DNA of 64,000 nucleotides from NCBI GenBank assembly GCA_947494565.1, contig CANLVG010000007.1, positions 186,001-250,000 on the forward strand. Direction: 5' to 3'. Shown here piece by piece: positions 19,128 through 27,992 of this stretch. The translations under genes and the position numbers were made by a program. The notes beneath the pieces are model-generated. The model was not told where the DNA came from. It did not search any database and was given only the letters and a program-made list of their open reading frames with translations. Source of the stretch: an uncultured Flavobacteriaceae bacterium. Its GTDB lineage: Bacteria; Bacteroidota; Bacteroidia; Flavobacteriales; Flavobacteriaceae. Positions within the stretch are counted from its first letter, which is position 1; each line of letters starts with the position of its first letter.

Positions 19128-19450
19128 AGAAAATTAAAGCATCGACCTTGATGGAGACCTTAGTGGCCACTGTCTTGATCGTTATTGTTTTTATGATCGC
19201 CAGTATGGTATTGAATTCCATGGTGTCGGGTAATATGGGACAGCATACCGAGTTGGCCGAAGAGCGCCTGCATGCATTGGAATACCAATACAAGAACCAA
19301 GGGATACAGTTGCCCTATTATGAAGATTATGAATCGTGGGAAATCTCGATAACCCAACAACAAATAGGCAACAGCATGTTGGTATTGTTGGAGGCGGAAA
19401 ACCCTATGACGAAAAAAACGGTTGTGAACTATATCACGGATGAGGAATAA
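19115..19450 (+). CDS. Pseudopilin-like protein with prepilin N-terminus
   Basis: 111 residues. The N-terminus reads KKIKASTLMETLVATVLIV: a short basic leader, cleavage expected before Ser, Glu at +5 (STLME) and a long hydrophobic helix, as in type IV prepilins. The C-terminal part is short. It overlaps both neighbours (13 and 11 bp). A prepilin peptidase would be needed and is not in the window. Confidence 0.75.
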   Translation: MVVLKKIKASTLMETLVATVLIVIVFMIASMVLNSMVSGNMGQHTELAEERLHALEYQYKNQGIQLPYYEDYESWEISITQQQIGNSMLVLLEAENPMTKKTVVNYITDEE

Positions 19451-19916
19451 ACCAACTAAAATACCGGGCTTTCTGCTTCAGGAGATGATGGTCGTCTTGG
19501 CGATTACCGCCGTTGTGGTAGGTATGGCCTTTTCAGTGCTCGACCTGGTACAAAAACAGATGGGTAGCATCGACGCTATTTATGAAGTGAAGTTGGACGC
19601 CAATAAATTGCGGCAGTCGCTCTGGACGGATTTCAACCGGTATTCCGATATTTATTTTGATCAAAAAAAGGAAGTGCTCTTTTTGAGCAATGCGCTGGAA
19701 GAAAAGTGGTATGCCTTTCAAGATACCCAGATCATTACGGAGCGCGATACCTTTTATATCCGTCTGGATAAAAGAGCTTTTTATTTTAACAACGGCATAC
19801 GTAAATCGGGTGAAATCGATGCGATAGAATTGAAGACCAGTAAAGCCACGGGGCACCAGCAAATCTTCGTTTTCAAGGAGAATTCCCCAGCCACCTATGT
19901 AAATCAACAACAATGA
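19440..19916 (+). CDS. Pseudopilin, GspG/GspJ-like
   Basis: 158 residues. Canonical prepilin site: GFLLQE with Gly before the cleavage point, Phe +1 and Glu +5, then a hydrophobic helix (MMVVLAITAVVVGMAF). The soluble part is about 120 residues. It overlaps the GspF gene by 4 bp (ATGA). Probably a pseudopilus subunit. Confidence 0.8.
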   Translation: MRNKPTKIPGFLLQEMMVVLAITAVVVGMAFSVLDLVQKQMGSIDAIYEVKLDANKLRQSLWTDFNRYSDIYFDQKKEVLFLSNALEEKWYAFQDTQIITERDTFYIRLDKRAFYFNNGIRKSGEIDAIELKTSKATGHQQIFVFKENSPATYVNQQQ

Positions 19917-21046
19917 GCGGATTTAATTTGGAACCCTTAGTAGCCGAGAAAAAGAACGACGCCGACAAGGATTGGTTTTCGAGCGTGCTCCAGACCGAAA
20001 TAACACTAAGCAAACCTTTTGGAAATAAGAAGAAAGAGGATTTCTATTCCGAATTGGGGGTACTCTTAAAAGCGGGTATCAATCTGAAGGATGCCTTGAC
20101 CCTCATGACCGAAAACCAGAAGAAGGAGAAGATGCAGGTGTTTTATGGGGCCATGGTAGATGCCTTAGTTGCGGGTCAGAGCTTTTTTGAAGTGTTGGAG
20201 GAACGGTCGGAATTCACGGAGTATGAATACTATTCGGTAAAAATAGGGGAGGAGACGGGTACCTTGACCCGAATCGTGGAGGAACTCGGGAAGTTCTACG
20301 AACGCAAGAATGAACAACGACGTAATTTGACCAGCGCGTTGACCTATCCGATTATAATTCTCAGTACAGCCGTATTGGTGGTTATTTTTATGCTTCGCAT
20401 GGTGGTGCCCATGTTCGTTGATATTTTCAAGCAGAACGGGGTAGACCTACCTCCGATTACCGAAATGATCATTGCCGCATCGAATTTCGTACGGGATTAT
20501 GGGTGGTTGGTGCTGTTGGGTATCGGTAGCCTGCTGGTGCTGCGTAAAACCTTTTCCCAAAAAGAATGGTACAAAGAGCGTAAGGATAAGCTTCTGCTCA
20601 AAATACCGTATATCGGTAGTTTTATCAGTTCAGTATACCTTGCCCAATTCACGCAAGCCGTTGCTTTATTGACCTCGTCAAAAGTACCGATGTTGCACAG
20701 TATTCAAATGGTGAAGAAGATGATTCATTTCTACCCATTGAATCAAGCCCTTTCGCAATTGGAAGAAGGAGTACTGGCCGGAAAAAGTTTGAATGCCAGT
20801 ATGGGCGACAATGACATGTTCGACAATAAAATGGTGTCTTTGGTCAAGGTGGCCGAAGAAACCAATCAAACCGAATATATCTTCGAACGGCTCAATCAAC
20901 AATACGCTATTGAGGTACAACAAAAATCAAAGCTGTTATCCACCCTTATGGAACCGCTCATAATTGTGGTTATCGGAATCTTCGTGGGGGTCATTCTGGT
21001 GTCAATGTATCTACCGATGTTCAAGTTGAGCAATGTAGTGGGCTGA
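19913..21046 (+). CDS. gspF: Type II secretion/type IV pilus platform protein GspF
   Basis: 377 residues with two GspF domains (about 45-165 and 245-370) and three membrane helices (near 145-170, 195-215 and 340-365). FYSELGVLLKAGINLKDALTL and the repeat KVAEETNQ are typical of the family. In known machines this protein sits in the inner membrane and couples the GspE/PilB ATPase to pilin assembly. It is the last gene of the operon; neither the ATPase nor a secretin follows. Confidence 0.9.
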   Translation: MSGFNLEPLVAEKKNDADKDWFSSVLQTEITLSKPFGNKKKEDFYSELGVLLKAGINLKDALTLMTENQKKEKMQVFYGAMVDALVAGQSFFEVLEERSEFTEYEYYSVKIGEETGTLTRIVEELGKFYERKNEQRRNLTSALTYPIIILSTAVLVVIFMLRMVVPMFVDIFKQNGVDLPPITEMIIAASNFVRDYGWLVLLGIGSLLVLRKTFSQKEWYKERKDKLLLKIPYIGSFISSVYLAQFTQAVALLTSSKVPMLHSIQMVKKMIHFYPLNQALSQLEEGVLAGKSLNASMGDNDMFDNKMVSLVKVAEETNQTEYIFERLNQQYAIEVQQKSKLLSTLMEPLIIVVIGIFVGVILVSMYLPMFKLSNVVG

Positions 21047-21302
21047 AAAGAAACCTTAAAAGTGCGAGGATCGAAGCCGGTTTGAAATAGTAGGATTTCA
21101 GATTGGGTGGCACTTGTGAATGCGGTAGTTCAAGTTTTTCCCATTTAGTTTTAATCCAGTCTATTTGCGCTTTTAACCGGTCATCATTAGGTTCTGGAAA
21201 GGATATGCTTCGTTCTGGTATGAAAATCCATTTCAGTGCTAGGTTGTATTCAAAGCGAATCAGCTCCAAATTTTGCAGCTCCTGTCGGTGGTTCGTTTGC
21301 AA
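21021..21302 (-). CDS. Hypothetical protein downstream of a VOC gene
   Basis: 93 residues with protein-like composition (LKWIFIPERSISFPEPNDD, WIKTKWEKLELP). It starts 2 bp after the stop of the VOC gene, so the two are likely cotranscribed. Its 3' end runs 26 bp into the convergent gspF end. No family recognised; it could be the tail of a longer, partly lost gene. Confidence 0.45.
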   Translation of the reverse strand: MQTNHRQELQNLELIRFEYNLALKWIFIPERSISFPEPNDDRLKAQIDWIKTKWEKLELPHSQVPPNLKSYYFKPASILALLRFLFSPLHCST

Positions 21303-21304
21303 AT

Positions 21305-21658
21305 TTAGTAGATACTTTGGCCAAATGTCAAGAGGTTGTTGTCTGGATCAAGTAAGGCAAATTCCTTTTGTCCCCAAGGTTTGGTCTGCAATGTTCCATT
21401 TGGATGTATCTCGATTTTACTGTCAAGCATGGACTCATATAAACCCTCAATATCGTCGGTTCTAATGTACACTTGCCCGTAATTCTCTTTGGGGTCAAGT
21501 TCTTTAAATTCAAAAAAATGAATTTCTATTTGATCCTTTTTAACCATTAAATACCCTTCATAGTCTCCTATTTCTTGAAAACCCAATTGATTGATGTAAT
21601 ACTGTCTTGAGTTGGATTTGTTACGCATTGGTAATTTTGGATTAATATCAGTGAGCAT
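21305..21658 (-). CDS. VOC-family (glyoxalase/bleomycin-resistance-like) protein
   Basis: 117 residues. The paired beta-alpha-beta-beta-beta fold of the VOC superfamily is recognisable: YYINQLGFQEIGDYEGYLMV, IEIHFFEFKEL, VYIRTDDIEGLYESM and the final KEFALLDPDNNLLTFGQ with its metal-ligand-type acidic residue. Members bind small ligands or confer drug resistance; the substrate is unknown. First gene of a two-gene unit in the cassette-like zone. Confidence 0.8.
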   Translation of the reverse strand: MLTDINPKLPMRNKSNSRQYYINQLGFQEIGDYEGYLMVKKDQIEIHFFEFKELDPKENYGQVYIRTDDIEGLYESMLDSKIEIHPNGTLQTKPWGQKEFALLDPDNNLLTFGQSIY

Positions 21659-22027
21659 GGTTCTATTTATAAGTTTATACTATTTCGATGTTCAAATTCA
21701 GTTTAAAAATATTCCTAAAGTCCAATTTTGTAGTATGCTTAAATGCCCGGCCGCAGGCAAGCGTTTAGTCATGAGAGCTATCGGGACGCAAGCAATGCAT
21801 TTTTAGGCTTTGGTATTCATATTCTGGGACTAGTAACACCAAAAAATCAATTCGTAGTGATACTATTTCCACGTTTTCGTCGATTTCCCAAGATGATGAA
21901 TGCATTCCATCTCCATATCCTCAATAAAACAGTGTTTGTCTATGGTTAGTTGCGAGGTTAGGCGACTCATGTTGCAAACAAAAACTTGCCATAGCGATTA
22001 ATTCTAGTTTTGGTTGTGCTTCGTTTT
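21659..22027. other. Linker without a convincing gene
   Basis: 369 bp between two VOC genes. On the minus strand a 35-codon ORF (21863-21970) ends in HHLGKSTKTWK; it may be a relic, but I cannot support it as a gene. A word shared with the linker at 24697-24721 lies at 21787-21812, next to an AGCTATCGGGA word that also occurs at 25581. Confidence 0.5.
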
Positions 22028-22459
22028 TTAGTGTATTGTTTGAAGATAATTTACCATCCATTGCACCCCGAATTTATCTGTAAATGTCCCAAAGTACGCT
22101 CCCCAAAATGTATCGGCTAGTGGCGCTGTTACCGTTCCACCTGATGAAAGCCCATTAAATAGTTTAATAGCTTCTTCTCTACTCTCTGGACTAATGGATA
22201 TGTAATAATTAGTTCCAAAGGTTAGCGATTGCCCCATCGATTCAAGTGCATCTGTCCCCATAAGGAAATTCCCGGGCCCTATGGGTAAACCAACATGCAT
22301 TACTTTTCGCTTGTCGGCTTCCGACATTGATTCATTATCTGGCATATCCCCAAAGCGTCGTATTCCACCAACGAATTCAACGCCAAATACCGATTTGTAA
22401 AAATTAAATGCTTCTTCAGTATCACCCATAAAGCTTAAATATGTATTGATTGCTGCCAT
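22028..22459 (-). CDS. PhnB-like VOC-family protein
   Basis: 143 residues. YLSFMGDTEEAFNFYKSVFG, HVGLPIGPGNFLMGTDA, SPESREEAIKLFNGLSSGG and FGTFTDKFGVQWMVN follow the PhnB (3-demethylubiquinone methyltransferase-like) pattern of the VOC superfamily. The enzymatic role is usually unknown for this family. Stand-alone gene with linkers on both sides. Confidence 0.88.
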   Translation of the reverse strand: MAAINTYLSFMGDTEEAFNFYKSVFGVEFVGGIRRFGDMPDNESMSEADKRKVMHVGLPIGPGNFLMGTDALESMGQSLTFGTNYYISISPESREEAIKLFNGLSSGGTVTAPLADTFWGAYFGTFTDKFGVQWMVNYLQTIH

Positions 22460-22615
22460 ATTTTAGTTTTTCAGAAATTGATTATTCTTAATCTTTTTAG
22501 TATTGAAGCGCAGCGGTCTCGGCTACGAGTAGTTAGGTGTTTTAAAGTTATGTTTTATTCCGAAGAACGAAAGGTTTCTTCGTAGGAAAACCCATTCTTT
22601 AACCATCAGCCGCAA

Positions 22616-23221
22616 TTACTTATAGCCAATGTTGTATGCAGTTTTTTTATTAGTAATCAGTTCGATTGAAGTCATTGCTGTCCAACCAAAAACTATCATA
22701 AATACCAATCGATGTGTAGTTGACATTGACCAAAACCCAAATACAGAACCTATCATTGACAATACTAGAATGACAGCAGTGAAATTTGCCCTATTCCTTA
22801 TTCTTCGTTTCAATTTTTGGTTATATCCAAGTCTCGAAAGTCCGAAGAACCAAAATGCCAATCCTAGACAAATGGCTACTATGTGGGCTTTAGAAACTGA
22901 TGTTCTGGAAAATTCCATATCAATCGGTATTGCTGTAAAGGCAAACCCTAATCCGAATAAGGCTAATAGTATTGATAATAGTTTATCATTGAGCAATTTC
23001 CCATATGAAAGTCCGAATATAAAAAGTAATATTCCTACCACTGCAAATCCAATTAGATTAAACCAAAGTGCATTGGGTTCTCCTTTTGCTCCAAGTTTAC
23101 TTATAAAGTCCTCCCAAAAACTAAAACCTGAATTTGATACTCCAAAAATCAGTAGTGCAGTTATTAAAGTCAGTACCGATAGAAGACCAAAAATTCCGAT
23201 ATTTTTTTCAGTTAATTTCAT
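22616..23221 (-). CDS. DUF998-type membrane protein
   Basis: 201 residues, six predicted membrane helices. FWEDFISKLGAKGEPNALWFN after the first helix, and HRLVFMIVFGWTAMTSIEL near the end, fit the DUF998 family (integral membrane, unknown function). The complementary strand also holds an ORF of the same length, which is a shadow: only the minus product has coherent membrane topology. Confidence 0.8.
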   Translation of the reverse strand: MKLTEKNIGIFGLLSVLTLITALLIFGVSNSGFSFWEDFISKLGAKGEPNALWFNLIGFAVVGILLFIFGLSYGKLLNDKLLSILLALFGLGFAFTAIPIDMEFSRTSVSKAHIVAICLGLAFWFFGLSRLGYNQKLKRRIRNRANFTAVILVLSMIGSVFGFWSMSTTHRLVFMIVFGWTAMTSIELITNKKTAYNIGYK

Positions 23222-23401
23222 TTTCTGTCTTTAGTGTTCAACTTGCTGGCAACGGTTTCGTGTATGAGTAGTAGCGGATTTCTATTCACAAACCTTTCGA
23301 TTTTGAACAGACCTTTATTTTATATTTATACTTTCGTTTATCACTTTAACCACTATTATTTATATATCGTGTTGTAGAACGTTTATATATTTAATTTTTA
23401 A

Positions 23402-24532
23402 TTAGTCTTTCCCATTTTTGGCATCAATAAGCCCTTTTTGCATTTCTTCTTCAAATTCCGAATTTGGATATTTGGTAAGTCCTGCCTTAAAAAATTTAAT
23501 AGCATTTTGGTAATTTTTATGTTTTAAGTAAAATTGGCCGAAACGATTTTGCCAATAGGCCGAAGCATATCTTTTTGTCGTCAACACATCTTCAAATTCG
23601 GTCATAAAAAGTGTAAAATACTCATAGTTATTTCTGTTCCAGGCTAACCAAATGAGTGCGTCTTTTGTGCTGTTATCTATTTGTTTATCCATACCAAATC
23701 GTTTTGACCGTTCTTCAAAATAGGTAGTCAGGTAGTTCATGCCACCTAAATCAATATACTCCCGTATGCTTTCGAACACAGGGGAATTATAGTTGTGGTA
23801 GAAATATTTCAGTCCTTTATAAAGAGCCAAATGTCCGAGAGATTCATGCACTTCATCATTAAACAAACTATATTTCCAAATAAGGTTTTGCGGAGCATGA
23901 TTTTTCAAAACTTCATGGAACGCATCTGTAGAACTGATATAATAAATATCTTTTTTGGAGTTGGCCATGAATAGATATACGTCTTTTTTTGAAGTAAAAC
24001 TTTTTACGTTATCCTCAGAAGCATACCCTCCATCAGTTATGATGGCCCCATCAAAAATTTCACTTTGTTGTAATATCAAATCACTTAGATAATAAGCAGC
24101 AGATTCCCATCCGAAAATCACCCGCTCATCACTCGTCCTGTAGTTGGAATCTACGTAGTGAATGACTTCTTTGACTAAGAAATCAGTAAACTTTTCATTT
24201 TCATCTCCAAATAACTCTTGTCTTAATGGATTACTGGTATTAATGCCTACAACAATCATTTCTGGAATAGCTAGAGGTGTTTTCATTGCAGTCTGAATCG
24301 CGACACCACTTAAGAAATACCATTGCCCATCTAAAATATACAGTACAGGATATTCTTGTGCGGAATCTGAATAATCGTCTGGAACATAAATTTGAATTGT
24401 TCTGTCTTGATTTAGTATGGAAGACTTAATGGTATGATTAATCCCAATACTAACAGGAGAACTATCCTCCTGTGCTACACATAGTCTCGTATTTATAAAA
24501 CAAAACATGGTGAAAATGAGCAATTTTTTCAT
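23402..24532 (-). CDS. Secreted alpha/beta-hydrolase esterase with TPR-like tail
   Basis: 376 residues. Signal peptide ends near CVAQ. The fold is that of the putative esterase (esterase D/Fes-like) family: IQIYVPDDYSDSAQEYPVLYILDGQWYF, PEMIVVGINTSNPLRQE, then the nucleophile-elbow region VIFGWESAAYYL. The elbow reads GWESA instead of the usual GxSxG, so catalytic Ser placement should be treated with care; ITDGGY and the His in NDEVHESLGH are candidate partners. The last 70 residues (YLKHKNYQNAIKFFKAGL, KYPNSEFEEEMQKGL) look like a TPR. Stand-alone gene. Confidence 0.82.
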   Translation of the reverse strand: MKKLLIFTMFCFINTRLCVAQEDSSPVSIGINHTIKSSILNQDRTIQIYVPDDYSDSAQEYPVLYILDGQWYFLSGVAIQTAMKTPLAIPEMIVVGINTSNPLRQELFGDENEKFTDFLVKEVIHYVDSNYRTSDERVIFGWESAAYYLSDLILQQSEIFDGAIITDGGYASEDNVKSFTSKKDVYLFMANSKKDIYYISSTDAFHEVLKNHAPQNLIWKYSLFNDEVHESLGHLALYKGLKYFYHNYNSPVFESIREYIDLGGMNYLTTYFEERSKRFGMDKQIDNSTKDALIWLAWNRNNYEYFTLFMTEFEDVLTTKRYASAYWQNRFGQFYLKHKNYQNAIKFFKAGLTKYPNSEFEEEMQKGLIDAKNGKD

Positions 24533-24640
24533 GGAGTGGATTTCTTTCTTATGATTTCTAATATTCTACAACTGTTCGGCTAAGGTTCGTTGCTGTGATT
24601 CGTCAGAACCCCAATGACTATAGGGGCAGCCGAACCTAAA

Positions 24641-24660
24641 CCTGCCTGCCGGTAGGCAGG
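24641..24660. repeat. GC-rich palindrome, CCTGCCTGCC type
   Basis: A 20-bp near-perfect inverted repeat, CCTGCCTGCCGGTAGGCAGG, in the linker between the esterase and the next membrane protein. A related palindrome is at 25517-25537 and a longer hairpin with the same core lies at 25616-25653. Confidence 0.75.
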
Positions 24661-24711
24661 GATAGCTTTTTGCACCGGATTTCCTGAAAGGAAATTCGCA
24701 AGCAATGAATT

Positions 24712-25443
24712 TTAGGCTTTGTTGTGTTTAGTTTTTATTCTTTTAAATATCCAAATCCCAATAGCAATTCGAACTATTGGTTGTAGATAAGAATAAATCC
24801 ATTCATAAAGCCAATTTACTGGTTCATTCAATGAAGAAATTCCGAGATAATACCTTGTAAATGAACAAAGGCTCAGTATTCCGATGAATAAAAATGAAAC
24901 ACCAATCCATTTTCCAAGTCCATTTTCCTGAATGAGTGCAGTACCGTATAGGAATGAACCAAGTCCAAAACCGTAGATAACAAGGAAATACTTACTATCT
25001 GAAATTCCGTTTGCAGCATTAATCAATGACTTAAACATACTTTTGGTAATCTCACTTTCAGCATTTACATAGTTAGGTCTCCATATTTGATTTAAGGTGT
25101 CTATTAATAAGGATTGTTGAGACATTTCAGTATATGCCCAAACCAACAAGAATAAACTACCAACTATAATTTGTGTAGGATATTTTCTAAAAAGAAGGCA
25201 AGCGATACCTAAACTTGCAATTATGTTTACCTGAGGGTGGAAAAATAATATCCAAAGTTTGGTTAAATATAGTTTGTTCTCAAAAAGTAAAGTTTGAGAT
25301 TCGAAATCTGAAGCTACTGGATTTGGCAGGAATATTAACAAACTAGTTGTTATCGCTCCAAGAATAGAACAAATTCCAGCAAGTTTTAGAAAGGATTTAT
25401 AATTAGAAATATTCATTTTCATTATTTTATCCAAATTAAGCAC
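24712..25443 (-). CDS. Hypothetical integral membrane protein
   Basis: 243 residues, about six membrane helices, Bacteroidota-type composition. The start is uncertain: ATGs at 25443, 25422 and 25416 are all in frame, and the last gives MNISNYKSFLKLAGICSIL. No family recognised. Stand-alone in the cassette-like zone. The stop codon lies inside the word shared with 21787-21812. Confidence 0.7.
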   Translation of the reverse strand: MLNLDKIMKMNISNYKSFLKLAGICSILGAITTSLLIFLPNPVASDFESQTLLFENKLYLTKLWILFFHPQVNIIASLGIACLLFRKYPTQIIVGSLFLLVWAYTEMSQQSLLIDTLNQIWRPNYVNAESEITKSMFKSLINAANGISDSKYFLVIYGFGLGSFLYGTALIQENGLGKWIGVSFLFIGILSLCSFTRYYLGISSLNEPVNWLYEWIYSYLQPIVRIAIGIWIFKRIKTKHNKA

Positions 25444-25516
25444 ACGCTTGAGCTACGAACAGTAAGGGAGCAAACTAACGTTTGCTTTTCACCGGGCACA
25501 TAGCGAAATCTTTTTG

Positions 25517-25537
25517 CCTGCCTGCCGGCGAGGCAGG
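25517..25537. repeat. GC-rich imperfect palindrome
   Basis: CCTGCCTGCC followed by GGCGAGGCAGG, an imperfect inverted repeat of the same family as 24641-24660, in the ada/membrane-protein linker. Confidence 0.7.
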
Positions 25538-25615
25538 TTTTGTTTCTTTTCCTGTCTAAAGCAAAATCCCATTCCGACAGCTATCGGGATTGCGGACCTC
25601 ATAAAAATACACAAA

Positions 25616-25653
25616 CCATTCGATCCTGTCTGCCAGCAGGCGGGATCGAATGG
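25616..25653 (-). terminator. Long hairpin just after the ada stop
   Basis: A 38-base hairpin with 18-bp arms that include a few G-U pairs: CCATTCGATCC on one side and GGATCGAATGG on the other, with a CTGC/GCAG core. It begins one base beyond the ada stop codon. No T-run follows, so it is either a processing/REP-like element or a weak terminator. Confidence 0.55.
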
Positions 25654-25654
25654 T

Positions 25655-26725
25655 CTATAGGTGTTGTGATGTGCAGGCTTTTTCTCTTTCGTGGTCTAGT
25701 AACCAACGCTTTCTTTCGATTCCTCCACCATAACCAGTCAATTTTCCATTAGACCCGATTACCCGATGGCATGGAACTAGTATGGCAATCCGATTGCATC
25801 CGTTTGCAGATGCTACAGCCCTAATTGCCTTAGGTTTTTCAATTCTTTCCGCTTGTTCTTTGTAAGTAGAAGTTTCTCCGAAAGGTATTTTTATTAAAGA
25901 ATTCCAAACTGAATTTTGAAAATCCGTACCTGGAGTATGTACCTTAACATCGAAAACTTTACGTTGGCCATTGAAATATTCCGATATTTCATTTTTGGCC
26001 TGTTTGATGTGTTCATTTTCGCCAGTGATAATTCTAGCTTTTAGAAGTCTTTGTAAATCTTTGAATTCGGTTTCTAGCATTCTTCTGTCCACGAATTCCA
26101 AAAGGCAAATTCCAATATCGGTTGCACAAATAAACATTGGGCCAATGGGAGTGGTCAACCTACTGATCAGTATGATATGGTCCTCTAAGCTTTTTTGTGG
26201 TGATTGCCCAAGTAGTTTTTTATAGGTATACCCAAAACCGCTTAACGATTCATAACTCGTATCGAATGCTGTTGCGGTGACTTTTTTACGGGTCTTTAGT
26301 TCTTGAAATGCACTATTTATGCGATACATTCTTTGGTAGGCGTGGAAGGTCATACCGTAATTTTTTTTGAACCACCTTCGGACAATTTCCGGACTCACCT
26401 TATTTTGGCGAAGTCTGAAATCCGAGATTTTTTCTTTTGGATGGTTTTTTACCAATTCCATTGCAATTTCCACTTGTTTGGGAGCTTGGTTGGCGTTTTG
26501 GGTGGGTTTGCAGATTTTACAGGGTCGGTAACCATGAGCTAAGGCCTCTTTGAACGAAGTATAAAATTCAACATTTTCCAATTTTGGTTTTCTTGCTCTA
26601 CAAGTTGCGATACAGAAAACCGCTGTGGTTTTTACACCTACAAAGAAAATACCAACAAAACTTTGCTCTCTGTTTAACAGAGCAGCGTAATAGGTTTCTA
26701 TTTTTTTCTTTTCTGTAATGCGCAT
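25655..26725 (-). CDS. ada: Bifunctional DNA-methylation repair protein and regulator Ada
   Basis: 356 residues. Residues about 10-75: zinc-binding methylphosphotriester acceptor domain with Cys38, Cys42 (VFCIATC) and the CKIC pair. Residues about 85-185: AraC-type helix-turn-helix (FDTSYESLSGFGYTYKKLLGQSP). Residues about 190-345: O6-methylguanine-DNA methyltransferase with the PCHRVIGSNGKLTGYGGG active site, Cys319. All catalytic residues are present and the length matches E. coli Ada. Ada repairs alkylated DNA and, once methylated on the N-terminal Cys, activates its own regulon. The start of the next gene's mate (PEP-mutase-like) lies 1 bp upstream, so the two form an operon. Confidence 0.95.
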   Translation of the reverse strand: MRITEKKKIETYYAALLNREQSFVGIFFVGVKTTAVFCIATCRARKPKLENVEFYTSFKEALAHGYRPCKICKPTQNANQAPKQVEIAMELVKNHPKEKISDFRLRQNKVSPEIVRRWFKKNYGMTFHAYQRMYRINSAFQELKTRKKVTATAFDTSYESLSGFGYTYKKLLGQSPQKSLEDHIILISRLTTPIGPMFICATDIGICLLEFVDRRMLETEFKDLQRLLKARIITGENEHIKQAKNEISEYFNGQRKVFDVKVHTPGTDFQNSVWNSLIKIPFGETSTYKEQAERIEKPKAIRAVASANGCNRIAILVPCHRVIGSNGKLTGYGGGIERKRWLLDHEREKACTSQHL

Positions 26726-26726
26726 T

Positions 26727-27482
26727 CTAAAAGATCGATTTAAATGAGTTGTCAGTTAGAACGGTTTTTGTGGTTTTTTCAAGACTAGAATACATCTTAT
26801 CAAATAAGAAATTGCCCATGCTTATTCGCTTTACACCTGATTTTTTCAAAGTTTCGAAGGATGGAAGGTTTGGCATGCACATTACATTTATAGGCAAATT
26901 AGTTGAACTTACAATTTCTTCAATATCGTCTTTTTTCTCAATACAAGGTGTGAAAATTCCATCTGCACCTGCATTTCCGTATAATTTGATTCGTTTTTTT
27001 GTTTCGACGATTACGTTCGGATGGCCTAATAAAAATGTGTCGGTTCTTACATTGATGAACATATTTACATTTGCTTTTTCAAGAAGTTGTCGTACTTCTG
27101 AAAGTGTCTGAGCGAATTCATTTTTGTTTAGCAAAGTTCTTTTCTTTACGACAACACTATCTTCGATATTTATTCCAACCACTCCTAGATCTGCCAAGCG
27201 TTTAATATTGTCCGAGATTTCTTTTGGTAGACGGCTGTAACCAGATTCCAAGTCCACGGATAAGGGTACTTTAGAAACTGACGAGATTTTTTTCACAAAG
27301 TATTCCAATTCAGAAAACCTCATTTCTTCTCCGTCGTTGTATCCAAGAACACTAGCAATAGCGGCGCTCGAAGTACCAATAGCTTGAACGTTTAATTTTT
27401 CTGCAAGTTTGGTGCTCGCCACGTCCCAGACATTGCAAATTAGTAACGGACTATTTTGATGGTGTAGGGTTTTAAATTCCAT
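26727..27482 (-). CDS. Isocitrate lyase/PEP mutase-family protein
   Basis: 251 residues with the PEP mutase/isocitrate lyase TIM-barrel pattern: LLICNVWDVASTKLAEKLNVQAIGTSS, the VDLESGYSR metal site, VVGINIEDSV, VRTDTFLLG and ADGIFTPC. The KKCGH signature of true isocitrate lyase is absent. Related proteins act as carboxyphosphonoenolpyruvate mutases, oxaloacetate decarboxylases or unknown lyases. It lies 3 bp after the upstream gene and 1 bp before ada, so all three are probably cotranscribed. Confidence 0.88.
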   Translation of the reverse strand: MEFKTLHHQNSPLLICNVWDVASTKLAEKLNVQAIGTSSAAIASVLGYNDGEEMRFSELEYFVKKISSVSKVPLSVDLESGYSRLPKEISDNIKRLADLGVVGINIEDSVVVKKRTLLNKNEFAQTLSEVRQLLEKANVNMFINVRTDTFLLGHPNVIVETKKRIKLYGNAGADGIFTPCIEKKDDIEEIVSSTNLPINVMCMPNLPSFETLKKSGVKRISMGNFLFDKMYSSLEKTTKTVLTDNSFKSIF

Positions 27483-27485
27483 TTT

Positions 27486-27992
27486 TCAGTTAAGATTTAG
27501 TGATATGTTAAGTATTGTTCTTGTATTCAAACTGATTTTTTTTTGATTGTATGCAACTCCAACACACAATGGAAGTCCAATGGAACCCCAATCGAAACTA
27601 TAGTTGAGAAAAAAGCATAGTCCGGTTGTGTAGGTAAAGGAATCTGAATCCAACAACTGTTTGGGAACAAACGTTACCTCTCCGAACCAATTGGTGTGCA
27701 ATTTCCAATTACCTCCTAATTCTTTTGTTTTCAGGGTTGTTCCAAAGAAGGTGTAAAATCCATAAACATTGTTGTTATCTATGAACGTTGCAAGTTCGAT
27801 AAATCTGGATTTGCGCGAAAGTCCAGCTCCTATTGATATAACTGGACTATAGGCTATTTCATTTTGGTTGAAGTTATAGTTGACGACTTGGGGCGTACGT
27901 AAAAATAAATTAGATTTTAGTTCCTGCCCAGTTCCAACAATCGGTAGTGGAGCCAGTAAAATGGTCACTAGTACTTTTTTGTATGATTTCAT
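27486..27992 (-). CDS. Small exported outer-membrane-like protein
   Basis: 168 residues. Signal peptide at 1-22. The mature part is rich in short beta strands with aromatic residues (YGFYTFFGTTLK, TGLCFFLNYSFDWGSIGLP), which suggests a transporter-like barrel. No family recognised. It leads the PEP-mutase/ada unit. Confidence 0.6.
   Translation of the reverse strand: MKSYKKVLVTILLAPLPIVGTGQELKSNLFLRTPQVVNYNFNQNEIAYSPVISIGAGLSRKSRFIELATFIDNNNVYGFYTFFGTTLKTKELGGNWKLHTNWFGEVTFVPKQLLDSDSFTYTTGLCFFLNYSFDWGSIGLPLCVGVAYNQKKISLNTRTILNISLNLN

Noticed and set aside
22629-23234. 201-codon plus-strand ORF opposite the DUF998 gene
   Set aside because: Same span as the minus gene, but no membrane pattern or start context; the minus product matches DUF998.
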